This document shows, piece after piece, positions 7,860 to 16,699 of a DNA stretch of 64,000 bases. The stretch is from Noviherbaspirillum sp. L7-7A (lineage in GTDB: Bacteria > Pseudomonadota > Gammaproteobacteria > Burkholderiales > Burkholderiaceae_D), in NCBI RefSeq assembly GCF_019052805.1, contig NZ_JAHQRJ010000003.1, positions 434,001 through 498,000 on the forward strand. The letters run 5' to 3'. Positions within the stretch are counted from its first letter, which is position 1; each line of letters begins with the position of its first letter. The notes under the pieces were generated by a model. That model saw only the letters and a list, made by a program, of their open reading frames with translations. It made no database searches and was not told the origin of the DNA. The position numbers and the translations under genes are program-made.

Positions 7860-10496
7860 ATGGAAAGCAACGAATACGGCAATGCCGCTGCCGGCCAGAC
7901 AATGCGGGAAAGCGGTTCCTTCAGGTCCAGGCTGGAACAGGCCGGCGGCAGAGTGCTTGCCGGCGGCGCCCGCCTGGGCGAGTTCGAGATCGTCGGGCTG
8001 ATAGACGAGAGCGAGGTTGGCATCACCTATCTTGCCTACGACCATGCCATGCGGCGTGATATCACCGTCTGGGAATACATGCCTGCCCGACTGGCCTCGC
8101 GCGGCCGCTCCGGCCATGTCGAACCCAGACGGGAGGCGGACCAGCAAGGATACGCCGCTGGCCTGGCTGCGTTCCTCAGCGAGGCAAGAGTACTGTGCCG
8201 TTTCGATTCGCCATTCCTAGTGAGGATATTGCGCTTTTGGGAAGCCAACGGCACCGGCTACATGGCCATGCCGTTCTACCAGGGCATGCTGTTGCAGGAA
8301 GCCGTGGAAAGCGGCCGCATCCAGCCCAACGAGGACTGGATCAAGTCGCTACTGGCCCAATTGTTCGAGCCGCTGGACATGATGCATGCGGCGCATTGCT
8401 ACCATCCTGGCATTGCGCCGGGCAACATCCTGCTGTTGGCCAACGGCCGGCCGCTGCTGCTCGATTTCGGGGCGGCGCAGCGGGTGCTGGGCGCCGGCGG
8501 ACATGGCCCCGCAACCGACCTGCGCAGCGGCTTTGCGGCGATCGAGGAATACGAGGATATTCCTAACCTGAAACAGGGGCCGTGGACCGACGTCTATGCG
8601 CTCGCCGCGGTAGCCTACTTCTTGGTGGCCGGCAAGCTGCCGCCGCCGGCGCCGTCACGGGTGGCCAGCGATGCAATGCCAGCGGCGCAGCAGGCTGGCG
8701 CGGCCCGTTACAGCGCCGCCTTTCTGGCCGCGCTGGACCAGGCGCTGGCGGTCAGGCCCGAGCAACGTTTCCAGTCCATCGATGCGTTCCGTCGCGCGCT
8801 GGGCATCAAGCTTGGCGCCCGGCAGGGTGTGCCGCCCGAGCGGCCCGCGCCGGAGCGGCAAGGGCCCGAGCGACAGGAGCCGTCCGGCTTGCAGGGCGGC
8901 GATACGTCGACGATGCGGCAGCCGGACGCCTATGCCGGCGCCGGCACCGGCACCCATAGGCCGCATGGCAGGAGAAAGCGCTACCCGGCGAAGTCACGGC
9001 GAACCAAGTGGATCGCCGTGATCGCAGCGCTGCTAGTGCTAATTGGCGCCGGACTCTGGATCATGCAGGGGCCGGACCAGGCCGTCGTGCGCAGCGAGGC
9101 GCCGATGTCGGCGCCGGCCGCCACGGCCAGCGCGGGCAAGCCCGAAGAAGCGCCTGCCGCTGCCGATCCATCCTTGCAGACAGCGGCACCTGCGTCATCG
9201 CCATCACCCGTACCGGCACCGGCTGCCTCCAGCGCTGCCGCCGCGCCCACGGGCGCAAGCCGCGAGGAAGCGCAATGGCTGCTGGCGTTTAGCCTGAACA
9301 ATGCGGCCGCCTATGAAGCCTATCTGCGTGACTATCCGAATGGCCGCTTTGCGCCGATTGCCCGCGCAGCGCTCGAGCGTATCCGCGCTGTGGCAGAGGA
9401 AGCGCCGCCAGCGCCCTCGCCCGCCGTGACTGCGGTATCGGAGGAGGAAACCCTGTGGAAGGCGGTGCGCAACATCGACATGCCGCTGGTCTATGAATCC
9501 TTCCTGGGCAGATACCCGAACGGCCGCCATGCAGCCGACGCGCGTGTCCGGCTGGCACGCCTGAGGCCCGCGCCGACGGAACCGCGTGTGCCGCCGGGCC
9601 AGGTCGCGCAGGAGGCCGCCGGCAGGCCCTCTCCCTACATTGGCAACAGCAGCGGCGGCAGTGACAGCCGCACGCCCGGCCTAGCGCCTGGTGCGGGCAC
9701 CGAGCCACCGGCAACGTCGCTGGCCCGGCCGGCCACTGAAGCCAATGTGCCGGCGCCGCAGTCGCCAGCTTCGGCACAGCCGTCCCAGTCGCCCTCCGAC
9801 AGGGTGGCGCCGGCAGCACCGCCGGCCTCCGCGGCGCCGCGCAACGAGCCTGCCAATGCGGCCGCGCAGGAAGCCGAGAGCGAGCGCGAAGCAGCGCCCG
9901 AGCCGCCGCTGCCCAGGACCCGCACGCTGAGATTGCCGAACCAGATCATGACCGGCGATTTCACTCCTGATCCGGTGACGGGCCTGGTATCGGGCAGGGG
10001 ACGCATTATCTGGGACAACGGCGACCAGTTCGACGGCACTATGGTGCGCGGCCAGAAGGAAGGCCGCGGGGAATTTCGCTGGGCCAACGGGCAGCGCTAC
10101 AGCGGCGACTGGTCGCGCGACCAGCCCAATGGCAGGGGCACGATCCAGTATCCCAACGGCGACCGCTATACCGGCGACATGCGTGCCGGCCTGCCCAATG
10201 GCAGCGGCACCCTGACCTTCGCCAACGGCAACCGTTACCGCGGCGAAGTCAGGGATGGCCTGCCGAATGGCACCGGCGTGAACCGCTTTGCCAATGGCGA
10301 CCTCTACAGCGGCGCATGGAGCCGCGGCAAGGCGCAGGGCCAGGGGCGCTATACCTGGGCCAACGGCGACTACTGGGAAGGCGAATTCAGCAACGATGCC
10401 AAGACCGACGACGGCAGGCTGGTGTCGGCCGGCACCGGCGCGGCGGCTACCCGGCCGCAGGCCAGCGGCAATGCGCCGTCGCGACCGGCGCAGTGA
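7860..10496 (+). CDS. Membrane-anchored protein kinase-like protein (pseudokinase) with MORN repeats
   Basis: Protein of 878 residues. Residues about 41-317 have the fold of bacterial Ser/Thr kinases (GITYLAYDH, FLSEARVLCRFDSPFLVRILRFWEANG, GPWTDVYAL), but the catalytic set is broken: the glycine loop reads DESEVG, the VAIK lysine position reads ITVW, the HRDIKPGN loop reads HPGIAPGN, and no APE motif is seen; only DFG remains. A basic stretch precedes one membrane helix (about 384-402). Beyond it come a Pro/Ala-rich linker, two copies of a YLRDYPNGR-type helical repeat (about 500-605) and six MORN repeats (about 707-855), presumably periplasmic. An upstream GTG at 7761 is possible. It stands alone and no substrate or partner is visible. 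Probable role: scaffold or signal sensor, not a kinase. Confidence 0.85.
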   Translation: MESNEYGNAAAGQTMRESGSFRSRLEQAGGRVLAGGARLGEFEIVGLIDESEVGITYLAYDHAMRRDITVWEYMPARLASRGRSGHVEPRREADQQGYAAGLAAFLSEARVLCRFDSPFLVRILRFWEANGTGYMAMPFYQGMLLQEAVESGRIQPNEDWIKSLLAQLFEPLDMMHAAHCYHPGIAPGNILLLANGRPLLLDFGAAQRVLGAGGHGPATDLRSGFAAIEEYEDIPNLKQGPWTDVYALAAVAYFLVAGKLPPPAPSRVASDAMPAAQQAGAARYSAAFLAALDQALAVRPEQRFQSIDAFRRALGIKLGARQGVPPERPAPERQGPERQEPSGLQGGDTSTMRQPDAYAGAGTGTHRPHGRRKRYPAKSRRTKWIAVIAALLVLIGAGLWIMQGPDQAVVRSEAPMSAPAATASAGKPEEAPAAADPSLQTAAPASSPSPVPAPAASSAAAAPTGASREEAQWLLAFSLNNAAAYEAYLRDYPNGRFAPIARAALERIRAVAEEAPPAPSPAVTAVSEEETLWKAVRNIDMPLVYESFLGRYPNGRHAADARVRLARLRPAPTEPRVPPGQVAQEAAGRPSPYIGNSSGGSDSRTPGLAPGAGTEPPATSLARPATEANVPAPQSPASAQPSQSPSDRVAPAAPPASAAPRNEPANAAAQEAESEREAAPEPPLPRTRTLRLPNQIMTGDFTPDPVTGLVSGRGRIIWDNGDQFDGTMVRGQKEGRGEFRWANGQRYSGDWSRDQPNGRGTIQYPNGDRYTGDMRAGLPNGSGTLTFANGNRYRGEVRDGLPNGTGVNRFANGDLYSGAWSRGKAQGQGRYTWANGDYWEGEFSNDAKTDDGRLVSAGTGAAATRPQASGNAPSRPAQ
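9982..10425 (+). repeat. Six tandem MORN repeats within the pseudokinase gene
   Basis: Six units of about 69 bases encode the pattern GxGxxxxxNGdxYxGxxxxGxxxN. Units 2-5 keep YSGDW, YTGDM, YRGEV and YSGAW cores at constant 23-residue spacing. The flanks (first and last unit) are more diverged. MORN repeats form extended beta-hairpin rods. Confidence 0.85.
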
Positions 10497-10717
10497 TGCT
10501 GCTTGCCGGCAGGGCCGCGACCTGCCGCGTGCAAGGTTCTCAGCCCCTGGCGTTGCGCTCCGGGGCTGCTGCCCTGCCCCTGGCCATGCCGGGCGGATAG
10601 TCGATGATGCGGGCCGGGCCGGATGGCGCCGGCTCGGGCTGCCAGGGCCGGTCGCCGTTGCGCGCGCCGCATAAGGAAGTCATGGGCTTGCGACTTGCAT
10701 GCAGCTCCAGTCGGCCG

Positions 10718-12742
10718 TCAGCGAGCTGCCGGCGTGACAATATTGAAGGAAGGCGAAAAGCTGTCCAGCATCCCGAACAGCGACGCCAGTGCCTGCTGGT
10801 CACCCGTCACCTGCATTTGGCCTGAACGGATTGCGTCGCCTGGCTTGACCTGCCCGGCAAATACCGCGTTGAGCACCGGCTTGCGCAGCGTGATGGTGGC
10901 AGTCGGCGCCGGATGCGCGGCATCGGCGCGATAGGTCAGCGCGCTATTGTTGAGCGCCATCGCATAGCGCTGCTCCAGGTCGGGAAACACCCAGTTGATG
11001 CGCATGGCCTTGCCGGCTGCCTTGTCGGCATTGAGCCGCACCGCCAGGAAGTCGAAGAACATCGGCACCGTCAGCGCCTTCACCAGGTCTGCCGATGCCG
11101 CTCCCGGCGTCGGCGGCACAGTCACGCCTTTGCGCAGTTCCTGCGCGCCGCTCAGGTAGGCATTGCGCCAGGTGCTGTTCTCGCTCTGGTAGCCCAGCTG
11201 CTCCAGCGCGGCGGCCTGCAGTTGGCGCGCGGCCTGGTTCTCCGGTTCGGCAAACACCAGTTGGTTGCCGATCTGCGCGACCCAGCGGTAATCCCCCTGG
11301 CTGTAGGCCGCACGTGCCCTGGCCAGCACCGCATCGGTGCCGCCCATCCAGGCAATCGTGCGGCGCGCGGTTTCCACCGGGGGCAGCGGGTTGAGGTTGG
11401 CCGGATTGCCGTCGTAGAAGCCAAGGTAGCGCTGGTACACCGCTCGCACGTTATGGCTTATGGAGCCGTAGTAGTCGCGCGCATACCACTGGCTGGCCAG
11501 CGGTTCGGGCAGCGTGTGCAGTCGCTCGGTGATTTCCATCGGCGTATAGCCCTGGTTCATCAGCCGCAGCGTCTGGTCGTTGAGATAGGCATACATGTCG
11601 CGCTGGTCGGCCAGCAGCCGGTTGATGTGCTCCTTGCCCCAGGTCGGCCAGTGGTGCTGGCCCAGCAGCACGTCCGACTGCGGGCCATAACGCGCCAGGG
11701 TCTCGTCCAGGTAGTAGGACCACTGCTTTGCATCGCGCACCTTGGCGCCACGCAGCGTCAGCAGATTGTGCTGCGTGCGCACCGCATTCTCGGCGATGCA
11801 CAGGGTGCGCATCTGCGGGAAGTACAAATTCATTTCCGACGGCGCTTCGGTGCCCGGCGTCAATTGGAACTCGATGTCCACGCCGTCGATGCGGCGCGTC
11901 TCCACCGGCTTTTCGATTAGCAGGCTAGGCGCGATCAGCGTGACCGTGCCGCGTGACAGCCCCTTGCCCAGGCCGGCATCAACCTGTCCGGTCGGGCTTT
12001 TCGGCAGTAGCGCGCCGTACATGTACTGGGCGCGCCGGCTCATCGCCGTGCCGGCCAGCACATTCTCGCTGATGGCCTCTTCCATGAAGCCCGACGGCGC
12101 AATCACCTGCACCCTGCCGGCCTTCACATCGTCCTCGCTGATCACGCCCCTGACGCCGCCAAAATGGTCAATATGGCTGTGGGTATAGACCACCGCGCTG
12201 ACCGGTCTGGCGGGACGGTGCCGGAAATACAGGTTCAGTGCGGCACGTGCGGTTTCGGCCGACAGCAGCGGGTCAATGACGATGATGCCGTTGTCGCCTT
12301 CGACAATGGTCATGTTGGCCAGGTCCAGTCCGCGGATCTGGTAGACCCGATCGGTCACCTTGAACAGGCCCGACACATTGTTCAGGCGCGCCTGTCGCCA
12401 CAGGCTGGGATTGACGGTGGCCGGCGCCTCGTCGCCGCTTTCGAAGGCATAGGCCTGCGCATCCCAGGCCACGCGGCCATCGGCGGTGCGGATCTGCGGC
12501 TGGTCCAGCCCGGCGATATGGCCGCGCTGCGCGTCCTCAAAGTCCTGGCGGTCGGCGAAGGGCAAACGCCTGAGCCAGTCCTGCTGGGACTGTACAGTGG
12601 CCGGCTCGGCCGCCAGTGGGCCGATATTGCCGGCATTGCCAGCCTCCGGCCTGGGGCCGGCGCAGGCGCAGAGCGACAACGCCATGGCTAGTGCGGCAAG
12701 GCAGGGGGCGCGGCGCGCCGCAGGGATCTTGTTCATGGTCAT
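10718..12742 (-). CDS. Secreted/lipoprotein linear primary alkylsulfatase (SdsA1/BDS1 type, metallo-beta-lactamase fold)
   Basis: Protein of about 674 residues that should hydrolyse primary alkyl sulfates such as SDS to alcohol and sulfate. The N-terminus has a signal peptide with lipobox LSLCAC, so it is exported and probably lipid-anchored. The binuclear zinc motif THSHIDHFGG is at about residues 186-195, followed by FPQMRTLCIAENAVRTQHNL and LLGQHHWPTWG segments characteristic of alkylsulfatases. The C-terminal part (about 535-674) is the SCP2-like dimer/lipid domain. The frame is open to 12913, overlapping the upstream gene; ATG codons at 12742 or 12736 fit the signal peptide. It lies 19 bases downstream of the PhoD-like gene, so the two are probably co-transcribed. 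Confidence 0.92.
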   Translation of the reverse strand: MTMNKIPAARRAPCLAALAMALSLCACAGPRPEAGNAGNIGPLAAEPATVQSQQDWLRRLPFADRQDFEDAQRGHIAGLDQPQIRTADGRVAWDAQAYAFESGDEAPATVNPSLWRQARLNNVSGLFKVTDRVYQIRGLDLANMTIVEGDNGIIVIDPLLSAETARAALNLYFRHRPARPVSAVVYTHSHIDHFGGVRGVISEDDVKAGRVQVIAPSGFMEEAISENVLAGTAMSRRAQYMYGALLPKSPTGQVDAGLGKGLSRGTVTLIAPSLLIEKPVETRRIDGVDIEFQLTPGTEAPSEMNLYFPQMRTLCIAENAVRTQHNLLTLRGAKVRDAKQWSYYLDETLARYGPQSDVLLGQHHWPTWGKEHINRLLADQRDMYAYLNDQTLRLMNQGYTPMEITERLHTLPEPLASQWYARDYYGSISHNVRAVYQRYLGFYDGNPANLNPLPPVETARRTIAWMGGTDAVLARARAAYSQGDYRWVAQIGNQLVFAEPENQAARQLQAAALEQLGYQSENSTWRNAYLSGAQELRKGVTVPPTPGAASADLVKALTVPMFFDFLAVRLNADKAAGKAMRINWVFPDLEQRYAMALNNSALTYRADAAHPAPTATITLRKPVLNAVFAGQVKPGDAIRSGQMQVTGDQQALASLFGMLDSFSPSFNIVTPAAR

Positions 12743-12761
12743 CGGTAGAAAGGCGGCTTGC

Positions 12762-14438
12762 TCAGCCGCGTGGAATCTCCAGCACATCATAGGGTTCCAG
12801 CCGGCTAATGGCATCGAAGGGATCGGGCTCGCGCCAGGCAAAAAGCTGGCACACCATGCGCTCGGGCGTGATATCGACGATGGAAAACCCATTCTTTTCC
12901 ATCGGCTTGCCATTGCGCTCCAGCGTCAGCGCATCCGGCGCGCCGGGCCCGAGGCCGCGCGGACCGCTGGGCCAGCCGGCCATGCCGGTGCCGAGCGGAC
13001 CATTGAGGATGATATGCATCGGATTGGCGCGCAGGTCGATGTCGCCGCTTCGGGTCATGCGGTCCCAGCCAGTCGCATGCAGATCGCCCGACATCATCAC
13101 CGCGGGCCGCCGCTGCTGGGCCATCGCCGCGACGATGCGCTGGTGCTGGCCGAACCAGCCCGACTGCCACATGTATTTCTGGCGCGCAGTGGACAGACGC
13201 ATATTGGTGCCGCGGACGCTGCCAAAGCGCTGCGACAGCACGGCCGGCGGCGCCGCCATGATCTCGTCCGACACCACCACATCGGGATACCATTCGCGCC
13301 ACTTGCCGGCCGACCAGCCGAAGGGCGTGGACGGCATGTGGATCATGTGCCGCGCATCCGAGACACGGGTGCGGTCCAGCAGCCATCTCTCGGCTTCGGG
13401 CGGCACCAGCCCGGCATGCCTGTCCTTCAAGGACAGATAGCGACCGCAGTCATACATCAGCATTTCCAGAAGCTTGCCGTAGCGCAGGGTGCCGAAGCAC
13501 TCCGACACGCCGGCGGCGCGGTCAGCCGCATTGGTGCCCGGCAGGATCTGCGAGCGGCTGCGGTCGGGCAGGAATTCGGGGAAGTACATGTCCTGCACCG
13601 TGCGCGCCAGCGTCAGGTCGAAATTGTCGGGCGGGAAGGTAATGAAATTTTCCTCGGCCTCGTCGTTCTCGAAATAATCATGGTCGTCCATCAGGAAGAA
13701 CACCGGCGTCGAGCGCAGCCGGGTGCCGTACAGATGGGCAATCTGCGGGTCCACCATCTTCTTCAATAGCGGCTCGTTGGCCGTGCCCAGCACGGCCTGG
13801 CTGGTGTCGAACATGCCGACCTGGTTGTAGTAGTCGGTGGCGGCCTTGCGAATGGTGGGGCTGGCGCTTTCCAGCCAGGTGCGCTGGTCCTGGTAGACAT
13901 GGTCGCCGTTGGCGATCACGGCATCGGGCCGGTAGGACAGGCCGCGCTCCAGCAGCGCATGGCGGATGGCCAGCGAGCGGAAGGCTTCCATGCCGCCCGG
14001 GCCCTTCGCATCCGGATTGCCGCCGGCGCAGGTGTAGACCAGGAGCCGCACTCGTTCCGGCATGGCGTCCGGCAGCGGGAAGGTCTTCAGCGGCCAGGTG
14101 GCGCACAGGGCCCGGCCGTTGACGCCCAGGATCTGCAGCGTGTACACCGTGTCGCTCTTCAAGCCGGCGGCGTCGAAGCGCCAGAACGTGCCTGCGGTGT
14201 CTGTACGCTGCCCCACGACGTTCCTGCCGTTGACCGACAGCCGTGGCGCTTCCGTCAGCGGGGTGCGGAATGATGCCTTGATCAGGAAGCGCTCATGGCT
14301 GGCGGCGGGCAGCAAGTGGGCAAGCTCGCCGGCATGCCAGTCGTCGCTGGCCAGCAGGTCGGCTGCGGGCAGTGCGATGCCGGCGGCAAGCAGGGCGCCG
14401 GTCTGCAGGAACTGGCGGCGGGAAAGGCGGTTCGGCAT
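12762..14438 (-). CDS. PhoD-like metallophosphatase, Tat-exported
   Basis: Protein of 558 residues with a Tat signal (SRRQFLQTGALLAAG near residues 6-20). The metallophosphatase core is visible: an NGDHVYQDQRTW block, FLMDDHDYFEND and MMSGDLHATG supply the metal-binding Asp, Asn and His residues of PhoD-type phosphodiesterase/alkaline phosphatases. An N-terminal beta domain (about 50-145) precedes it. The ATG at 14438 has GGAGAC just upstream and starts the Tat signal; the frame extends to 14495. It is first in a likely two-gene operon with the alkylsulfatase, and divergent from a LysR gene. It probably acts in the periplasm on organic phosphoesters; the substrate is unknown. Confidence 0.9.
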   Translation of the reverse strand: MPNRLSRRQFLQTGALLAAGIALPAADLLASDDWHAGELAHLLPAASHERFLIKASFRTPLTEAPRLSVNGRNVVGQRTDTAGTFWRFDAAGLKSDTVYTLQILGVNGRALCATWPLKTFPLPDAMPERVRLLVYTCAGGNPDAKGPGGMEAFRSLAIRHALLERGLSYRPDAVIANGDHVYQDQRTWLESASPTIRKAATDYYNQVGMFDTSQAVLGTANEPLLKKMVDPQIAHLYGTRLRSTPVFFLMDDHDYFENDEAEENFITFPPDNFDLTLARTVQDMYFPEFLPDRSRSQILPGTNAADRAAGVSECFGTLRYGKLLEMLMYDCGRYLSLKDRHAGLVPPEAERWLLDRTRVSDARHMIHMPSTPFGWSAGKWREWYPDVVVSDEIMAAPPAVLSQRFGSVRGTNMRLSTARQKYMWQSGWFGQHQRIVAAMAQQRRPAVMMSGDLHATGWDRMTRSGDIDLRANPMHIILNGPLGTGMAGWPSGPRGLGPGAPDALTLERNGKPMEKNGFSIVDITPERMVCQLFAWREPDPFDAISRLEPYDVLEIPRG

Positions 14439-14622
14439 GGTGTCTCCATCGTGTGATCGTGTGCATGGACCCGACGGCATCTGCGCGCCTTTCATGGCGG
14501 GTCCTCATGGCAGTGCAGCGCGGATGGCTTGCGCCGGTCCGCCTGCAGCCGACAACTATCGGCCCGCCAACCTATAAAGTAAAATAACCGCCACGTTTGA
14601 CTCCATAACTTCCCGGAATGCC

Positions 14623-15546
14623 ATGCTCGGTGATGATTTTCAGTATTTCCTGGCGCTGGCAGCAACCGGCACCATCACCGGCACGGCCGAGCACCTGGGC
14701 ATTTCCCAACCCGCGCTGAGCAAGGCCATGCAGCGGCTGGAGCGCAAGGTCGGCGCCAGGCTGGTGACCCGCAGCGCGCGCGGCATCGAGCTGACCGAGG
14801 CTGGAAAGGCATTTCATGCCCGCCTGCAGGCAGCCAGCCGCGACATGGAAGATGCCGTGCAGGAAGCGCGCAACCTCGGCGGCAACGATGCCGGCCTGCT
14901 GCGCATGGGCGTCACGCCCGCCACCACCGACTTCACGCTACAGGCGCTACTGCCGGCGCTTACCGTGGAACGGCCGGCGGCCAGCATCGCCTTCACCACC
15001 GCCTTCAGCAACGCCATGATGGAAAAGGTGAGCCGGCGCGATGTCGAACTGGCGGTCTGCCCGGTGCCGGAACGCCTGGATGCCGCGCTGGAATGCGAGA
15101 CGCTGTATGAAGATCCGTGCAGCCTGATGATGCAGAGCAGCCATCCCCTTGCGCGCAAGGAGACGATCAGCCTGGACGACATCACCCGCTATCCCTGGGC
15201 CGCGACCGGTCAGCATGAATTTACCCGGCTGCAGGTGCGCAGCGCCTTCGCAAGGCGCGGCCTGTCGCTGCCGCGCATCGTGGTGGAAGCGGACACGCTC
15301 AATGCGCTGATACTCGTGGTGGCGCGCACCGGGCTGATCAGCATGATCAACACCCGCAATGTGCAGGCCGGCGGCCTGCCCGGTAACGTCGTGGTGCGGC
15401 CGCTTGCCTTGTCGGGCATGGACCGGCGCATCGGCATCCTGCGCCGCGCCGGCTACCTGTCGCCGATCGCGCAGCGCGCAGTGGAGTTGCTGCGCGCCGA
15501 AACGGCGCCAAAAGAAATTGCCGCGCCATCGGATGACGCGGCATGA
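14623..15546 (+). CDS. LysR-family transcriptional regulator
   Basis: Regulator of 307 residues with an N-terminal winged HTH (FQYFLALAATGTITGTAEHL and GISQPALSKAMQRLE, residues about 5-43) and a LysR effector domain (about 92-295). It is divergent from the PhoD/alkylsulfatase pair (185-base spacer) and convergent with a Bug receptor gene whose stop is 28 bases away. By position it could control either neighbour. The effector cannot be inferred. Confidence 0.9.
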   Translation: MLGDDFQYFLALAATGTITGTAEHLGISQPALSKAMQRLERKVGARLVTRSARGIELTEAGKAFHARLQAASRDMEDAVQEARNLGGNDAGLLRMGVTPATTDFTLQALLPALTVERPAASIAFTTAFSNAMMEKVSRRDVELAVCPVPERLDAALECETLYEDPCSLMMQSSHPLARKETISLDDITRYPWAATGQHEFTRLQVRSAFARRGLSLPRIVVEADTLNALILVVARTGLISMINTRNVQAGGLPGNVVVRPLALSGMDRRIGILRRAGYLSPIAQRAVELLRAETAPKEIAAPSDDAA

Positions 15547-15574
15547 AGGCTTAAAGGTTTCAAGGCCTGCAGAT

Positions 15575-16546
15575 TTAATCGAGCGTGATCTTCTGCTCGC
15601 GGATCAGCTTGTGCCAGCGTACTGTCTCGCTCTTGAGCAAGTCGGCATATTGCTGCGGGCTGTTTGCTACCGGCTCGACGCCGAAGTCGATCAGGCGCTG
15701 CTTCACCGCTGGCTGATTCACCGCGCTCACTAGCTGTCGGTTCAGCGTGCCCAGCACATCGGCCGGCAGGCCGGCGGGCGCGACCACCCCGACCAGTGCG
15801 GCGGCCTCGATATTCTTGTAGCCCAGTTCGGCGAAGGTCGGCACGTCGGGCAGCTGCGGCAGGCGGGTGGCATTGGCCACCGCCAGCGGCCGGATCTTGC
15901 CAGCCTTGATGAAGCCGCCGCCGGCAGCCAGGTCGACCATCATCGCGGGAATCTGGTTGCCAGCGAGGTCAGACAGCGCGGGTGCAGCGCCGCGGTAGGC
16001 CACATGCTGCATGTCCACGCCCGCGGCCACCTTCAGCAGCTCCATCGCCAAGTGATGCGGGCTGCCGGCGCCGGCGGAGCCATAGCTGATGCTGCCGGGA
16101 CGGGCCTTGGCCCTGGCGATGAAGTCCTTCGCGTCCTTGGCTTCCGAACCCGGCCCCACCACCAGGATCATCGGGAAGCGGCCAATCAGGGTGACCGGCG
16201 TCAGGTCTTTTTCAGGGTTGTAGCTGAGCTTGGAATACAGGGCCGAGTTGAACACCATGGTGCCGTTGTCGGCATTCAGGATAGTGTAGCCGTCGGCCGG
16301 CGCGCGCGCCGTCTCCGATGCGGCGATCGCGGTATTGGCGCCGGCCTTGTTCTCGATGATGACCGGCTGCTTGACCTGTTCGGACAGGGCCTGGCCAACG
16401 GTGCGCGCCAGGAAGTCGGAACCGCCGCCCGGCGGATACGGCACCAGCCAGCGGATCGGCTTGGACGGATAGGACTGCGCATGCGCGGCAACGCCGGACA
16501 TCAGGACGGGCAATGCAATGAGGCAGCTTGCCAACAGTTTTTTCAA
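15575..16546 (-). CDS. Bug-family (TctC-type) periplasmic solute receptor
   Basis: Orphan receptor of 323 residues with a signal peptide (MKKLLASCLIALPVLMSG, cleavage after AHA). The mature protein begins QSYPSKPIRWLVPYPPGGGS and has KQPVIIENKAGANTAIA and HVAYRGAAPALSDL, all Bug signatures. The start is TTG at 16546 with AGGAG six bases upstream; no ATG fits. It is divergent from the IclR gene, and the operator-like site at 16606-16636 lies between them, so it is probably in the IclR regulon together with the P450. Confidence 0.92.
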   Translation of the reverse strand: MKKLLASCLIALPVLMSGVAAHAQSYPSKPIRWLVPYPPGGGSDFLARTVGQALSEQVKQPVIIENKAGANTAIAASETARAPADGYTILNADNGTMVFNSALYSKLSYNPEKDLTPVTLIGRFPMILVVGPGSEAKDAKDFIARAKARPGSISYGSAGAGSPHHLAMELLKVAAGVDMQHVAYRGAAPALSDLAGNQIPAMMVDLAAGGGFIKAGKIRPLAVANATRLPQLPDVPTFAELGYKNIEAAALVGVVAPAGLPADVLGTLNRQLVSAVNQPAVKQRLIDFGVEPVANSPQQYADLLKSETVRWHKLIREQKITLD

Positions 16547-16605
16547 GGTGTTCTCCTGTCTGGGATGGTTGACTGACTTGACTAACTTGAAGACGTTTTT
16601 AATTT

Positions 16606-16636
16606 TTGCGTAATGCTACTACGCCTTGCGTAAAAT
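16606..16636 (+). promoter_or_regulatory. IclR-locus operator, copy A (three half-sites)
   Basis: The site holds a half-site TTGCGTAAT (16606-16614), a 7-base gap, then the palindrome TACGC-CTT-GCGTA (16620-16632). It matches copy B at 17542-17572 in inverted orientation at 26 of 31 positions, with identical half-site spacing. It lies between the divergent Bug (start 16546) and IclR (start 16700) genes, where it could control both. IclR proteins are known to bind multiple repeated half-sites; assignment to this IclR is inference from position. Confidence 0.75.
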
Positions 16637-16699
16637 AGCGAAGCCGGCGCCGCGTGGCGCCTTTCCGGCCTCCCCTACCCTTTCCGAAAGACCAGCCAA

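Noticed and set aside
10497-10717. Possible small minus-strand frame (PARIIDYPPGMARG) after the pseudokinase gene
   Set aside because: No recognisable family, no start with a ribosome site, and it overlaps the 3' flank of two convergent genes.
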